This document shows positions 59,849-64,000 of a DNA stretch of 64,000 nucleotides, piece after piece. The position numbers and the translations under genes are program-made. Each line of letters begins with the position of its first letter. Position 1 is the first letter of the stretch. The notes below the pieces were generated by a model, which saw nothing but the letters and a program-made list of their open reading frames with translations, made no database searches and was not told the DNA's origin. The stretch is from Chlorops oryzae. Its lineage: Eukaryota > Arthropoda > Insecta > Diptera > Chloropidae. The stretch lies in contig CM035809.1 of assembly GCA_020466095.1 (NCBI GenBank), positions 8,094,723-8,158,722 on the forward strand. The letters are read 5' to 3'.

Positions 59849-61311
59849 AGATTTTTACAACTTTATGGACTCATTTTTGTTACATTGTTTTATGCTTATT
59901 AAACATACTTACTTAAAAAATTGTAACTCACTTTTTTTCAAAGCTTTATCCAGTCCTTAAAGACTTAAGAAATGGAACAATAACTCCCCGAGCGATAAAG
60001 TAAGAATTGAATTTTTCTTCATCTTCGAATTCTGTAAACTTAAATCATTAAATTTCCTGCCAAAGTTCCCCACTGTGCAGCATTTCGCATTCGCAAGTGA
60101 AATTTCCTGTAAATTAATGACGAGAAGCGTCGGTCTTTGCAGCATTACGCCCTGAAAAATGAATGTTACATTACGAGTAAGAGAAGAATGTGAACGTGAA
60201 TGTACACACACACACATTCTCTCTTTCGCATATACACTTGTAATGCACTTAAATACATTTTAAATCATTTTCATAATTACATGGAAGGTTGTAATAATGA
60301 AAAACTTAAATTCTTTGGTCGCATATTTTCACTTTGAAACTCTTCAGTGGGTGAATAATTAAGAGAAAAGACTTTCAGAGCTTAAAACGTGTCTTCTAAA
60401 GTAAAATTGAATGTAATAATGAGATGTATACAAATACCTACTCCCCATTGAGTAAGTTGAGAACATTTTAATTTTTTTTTTTTTGGGACATGTGCAATCC
60501 AAATTTCAATACAAATGAGCATCAATGATGTAAAAGGGTTTTAGTCATATGATAGAGATTTGTGCCAAATTAACAAAAAAAAAAAAAAAAACTTAAATTA
60601 CTTGTGCTAGAGATTTCAATCCTTTGAGATCCCCTTTTCGAACGGCACTGATTGAAAAGTGTTAAGGATTGAAAATTATTTCATAAGAAAACTTTTGAAT
60701 TTCTAATTAGCTCTAATAAGGATTGAAAGCTGTAGTTCTCATGGATATGAGTTTCGACTCATTAGGATAAAGACACATAAGGAAGCTCAGGATAATTATT
60801 TTATAAATAAATTATTTTGCAAACTATTTTTACTTATGCATCCCTGAGATTACCAAGCTTTTCGAGCACCGAAATCCTTTGACTGTTAGGTTTTTAGAAG
60901 ATGGGTTATAAAGCATACAGAATTTATTAACCTTTTGAGAGCTCGAATGTTACTTCCTTGAGCTATTCCGTGGACCATACAAAAATATCCTGTACATATT
61001 AACAGAAACAGACACCATTTTCAGGACATTTGACTACCCTGCTATGTCCGTCCGCCCTCTGCGAAGATTTCAAGCAATCTCTATGGAACAAACTTTCTTT
61101 TCTTTTTTGAGAACTTGAACCTTCAATTCCCCTGAAGTAATGAGCCGGTAAACTTTCTAAGAACTACTGGCCGTTGATCGGTCCAAATCCTACTAGGTAA
61201 ATTATGGCAGTTCGCTCCATCGAATTCGGCTAGCCGGCTGTTGGTATTAAACGGGTTGGTTTAAGGGTAGTCTGTAAATGGCACTTTCATATATATAATA
61301 TATTTAAGAAA
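59849..61311. other. No recognisable gene
   Basis: AT-rich. Poly-T lies at 60471-60484 and poly-A at 60575-60590. A more balanced patch at 60985-61260 precedes the LINE, but I see no endonuclease motifs in it. Confidence 0.4.
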
Positions 61312-63427
61312 TTGGTTTTTTATTTTCCTTATTTAACTATCCTAAAACGAGACAAAATTACGACAATTGACCCAAAAAAACTGACCTATGATCAGCCGTT
61401 TTGCGGACTAGTCCCTCTCCATGCAACAAATGAATTTTATATGATATTATCGGCCGGAATTGAATCCTATGTTCCAAAGAGATCTGTGGTGGTTGATAAT
61501 CACCCAGTATGGTATTCCAAGGATCTGCGATATTTAAAGAACAGAAAAAATCGACTTCACAAAAAATTTAAACGGACTGGTGAACTCATTCACTATGCCA
61601 GTTATGCTCATGCTCGTTATCGTTTCCTTAAATGTAATAAAGAATGCTATGAGAGCCATCTTGCCATTTTAAAACAACAAATTTGGACAAATCCAAATAA
61701 GTTTTTTGACTTTGTAAACGCCAAGCGCAAAGAGAGAGCCTACCCATCTCAAATGATTTACAAAGATGTTGTTGCAGCTTCTGACGATGAAGCTGCTAAT
61801 TTATTTGCGGATTTCTTCGAGAATGTCTATACTATGACAGCCTGTACTCCCTCTTTTAATCAGCCGCAACAATTTTATGGAACGCCACTTTTCAATATGC
61901 CAGTTATAGATTCAAATACAGTACTTTTGTATTTGAATGCTTTGAAACCTTCATATAACTCTGGTCCGGACAACATCCCAGCCATTATATTAAAGAGTTG
62001 TGCTGATATGTTATGTAATGTGCTGAGCAAAGTTTTTAACCTTTCCTTAAAGACTGGAGTTTTTCCGGACATTTGGAAGCTTTCTTACATAATACCTCTT
62101 CATAAAAATGGGCCCAAGTCACAAGTGGAAAACTATAGAAGCAAGACTGAATTGCTTACCGAAAGTATTCGAACACATTAAAGCGGATCAATTGTCACGT
62201 GGCCTTGGCTCTGTAATTTCACCGTCACAGCACGGTTTTATGAAGGGAAGATCGACGGTGTCAAATCTGCTGGAGCTCACATCAACGATAGTGGATGGCT
62301 TCAATAGTGGATATCAAACAGATGTGATATTTACTGACTTTAGCAAAGCGTTCGATAGTCTTAATCACAATCTACTGATATTGAAACTTGAAACTCTGGG
62401 TTTTCCTAGCTCACTTGTATACTGGATATCATCTTATTTGAACAGTCGTAGACAGTGCGTGCTTTATAATAATTCATCATCGAGGTTCATTGATGTAACA
62501 TCCGGAGTGCCGCAAGGAAGCCACTTAGGACCACTGCTTTTTATCCTTTTTATAAACGATCTCCCTTTGATACTGAAAAATTGCCGCATATTAATTTTCG
62601 CTGATGATGTTAAGCTTTTCCTGTCCTACAATAACTTTCAAGCAAGTATTTATATGCAAGCTGACCTAAATAGATTTGCGGATTGGTGTGAGTCGAATCT
62701 TCTCCTCCTCAACTTGGAAAAATGTAAAGTGATGACCTTCTCTTGGAAAAACAATTTCAATCGGATCTACGTTCTGAGGAATAAGCAATTAGAACGCGTA
62801 CAGTGCCATCGTGATCTGGGAGTTCTTTTAGATACAAAGCTGAAATTTAACTATCACATTCAATCGATTGTTAGAAAATCAAGAAGCTTACTTGGATTTG
62901 TTAAACGATGGTCTAGAGAATTCAACAATCCATACATTACTAAGCTGCTCTACATTTCACTCGTGCGTCCTACACTTGAATACGCGTCTCCTGTTTGGTG
63001 TCCACAATATACTATATACTCCGATCAAATTGAATCGGTGCAAAAACAATTTGTCCTATTTGCCTTGCGTGATCTCGCATTCGATGCTACTGGAAATCTT
63101 CTGTCATACCAAAATCGCCTCAGGATGATTAGACTCCCATCTTTAGATAGCCGTCGTATTACAGCTAATGTGATGTTTCTTCACAAACTACTCTCTGGAC
63201 TAATAGATTGCCACTGTTTACTTGCTCGTGTTCCTATCTTCGTGCCAGCAAGACCACTTCGATATTACGAACCTGTTCGTTTACTTCCACGTAGTGCTAA
63301 TTATACAGATTTTGAACCATTAAGGGTAATTTGTAGGGATTATAATGCTTTGTATAATTTTGTTTGTTTTTCAAGAACACTTCAGTCAATTAAAAATAGT
63401 ATCACACTGTTTCTTAACTCCACCTAG
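61312..63427 (+). pseudogene. LINE reverse transcriptase, frameshifted
   Basis: The first frame (61312-62181) covers the endonuclease-RT linker (VPKRSVV, WYSKDLRYLKNRKNRLHKKF) and the first RT block up to PLHKNG and ENYR near 62130. The second frame (62108-63427) resumes with LNCLPKVFEHIK and then QHGFMKGRST, FSKAFDSL, GVPQGSHLGPLLF and FADD (62597-62608). It continues with the thumb-like GVLLD region and the C-terminal LEYASPVWCPQ block and ends at 63427. The frames overlap by 74 bases, and the shift lies at about 62130-62150. His replaces the usual small or hydrophobic residue after PQGS. One indel is the only damage I can see, so decay is at an early stage. Confidence 0.9.
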
Positions 63428-63500
63428 AGTTAGACCTATTTTTAAGCAACTTAGCTGATAGATTTATAATATCTTGTAGCTGAGTATAAATAAATAAATA
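61312..63500 (+). mobile_element. 5'-truncated CR1/Jockey-like LINE
   Basis: It contains the linker and the full RT of a LINE without RNase H, then a short 3' UTR and an (AAAT)n-like tail (ATAAATAAATAAATAATAAT, about 63485-63504). The endonuclease is absent upstream. I could not find a target-site duplication, so the left boundary is approximate. FADD in the active site and the absence of RNase H place it in the Jockey/CR1/Daphne part of LINE diversity. Confidence 0.85.
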
Positions 63501-63504
63501 ATAA

Positions 63505-64000
63505 TGACAGGCCCATGTTAAAAAGGTCAGTAGAATACATTAGAAGTGGAATTATGAGGGGACTAGTACTGGTAACATGAAGGACTGCACTTGGGTCAGT
63601 CCATATTACTGCAGGGTTGAAACAGTGTGTGGGAAAATGGGGTGGCTTTGAACAACTGTATCCTATGCCCACATGCGGTCTTCTGAAATGCTCTTAAATA
63701 TTCTTAAATATATTTCAACTCTTAAACTTCTAAGCCTTCTTCTACGGTGTCGCGTGAAATTTGCTGTGAGAGCTCCTTAAGTATTTATCATCATTATTGC
63801 TCGCAGGCATCTATTATGGATCTTAACCCCATCAAGTTCTCCTTGTTTACAATTCAAATTAAGTATTTATGTAACATTCGTCAATATTGTAAGACTCCAG
63901 AAAACAGAGATTTGCAATAAAACTCACAAGTCTTACGAGACCTCATTCATTGTTCATCATCATAAAATATCTACACACCAATATAGTATACTACATAGAT
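63505..64000. other. No recognisable gene
   Basis: AT-rich sequence with no repeat or open frame of note. Confidence 0.4.

Overview
This window looks like a repeat-dense, AT-rich intergenic and intronic stretch of a higher-fly (dipteran) nuclear genome. There is no operon structure, no ribosome-binding-site-led coding and no compact gene order. Instead there are long gene-free stretches, microsatellites and many short inverted-repeat transposons, together with an I-clade LINE ending in (TAA)n, a hAT remnant and a Helitron-like element resembling fly DINE-1/INE-1. The one host exon I can support resembles the first coding exon of a fly neuropeptide GPCR, the crustacean cardioactive peptide receptor. 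I cannot name the species from sequence alone; a tephritid or related acalyptrate or calyptrate fly is a guess.

Layout. 1-7,000: a 370-bp purine tract (521-893), a 234-bp inverted-repeat element (1780-2013) and a 390-bp long-TIR element (5325-5716) in otherwise featureless DNA. 7,065-14,780: one end of a composite repeat that I call the CCCAGC family, then a 2.56-kb direct tandem duplication (7616-10175 and 10176-12739), then a ~200-bp MITE and a full CCCAGC-family copy. 15,000-20,500: two abutting TTAA-flanked elements, three members of a second MITE group with CCTAAAAGTATGC ends, and a 5'-truncated but ORF-intact I-like LINE (17595-19882) with a clear target-site duplication. 22,000-28,100: three CCCAGC-family copies with younger insertions nested inside them: a hairpin MITE, a 52-bp retroposon stub and a 1.2-kb TA-flanked element. 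28,840-29,330: a G-rich tandem repeat. 31276-32401: an internally deleted hAT element with a perfect 8-bp target duplication.

34,700-35,300: a 223-bp tandem array built from the CCCAGC-family end. 38,257-42,940: TIR elements and a 51-bp retroposon stub with an empty-site copy. 44,450-50,120: DINE-like pieces, another CCCAGC-family copy and another TTAA element. 51,871-52,819: a (CT)35 tract followed by the probable receptor exon, which ends in a consensus splice donor. 56,340-57,730: a CCCAGC-family copy split by the second copy of the 15-kb TTAA element. 59713-59848: a 136-bp TTAA MITE. 61,312-63,500: a frameshifted CR1/Jockey-like LINE.

How the parts relate. Apart from the receptor exon, nearly everything recognisable is mobile or derived from mobile DNA. 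Order of insertion can be read in several places: CCCAGC-family copies are old hosts, and the hairpin, TA-flanked and TTAA elements and the retroposon stubs landed in them later. No complete host gene is contained in the window. The remaining exons of the receptor are presumably outside it or were not recognised. All similarity statements were made by eye; no alignment or database search was run.
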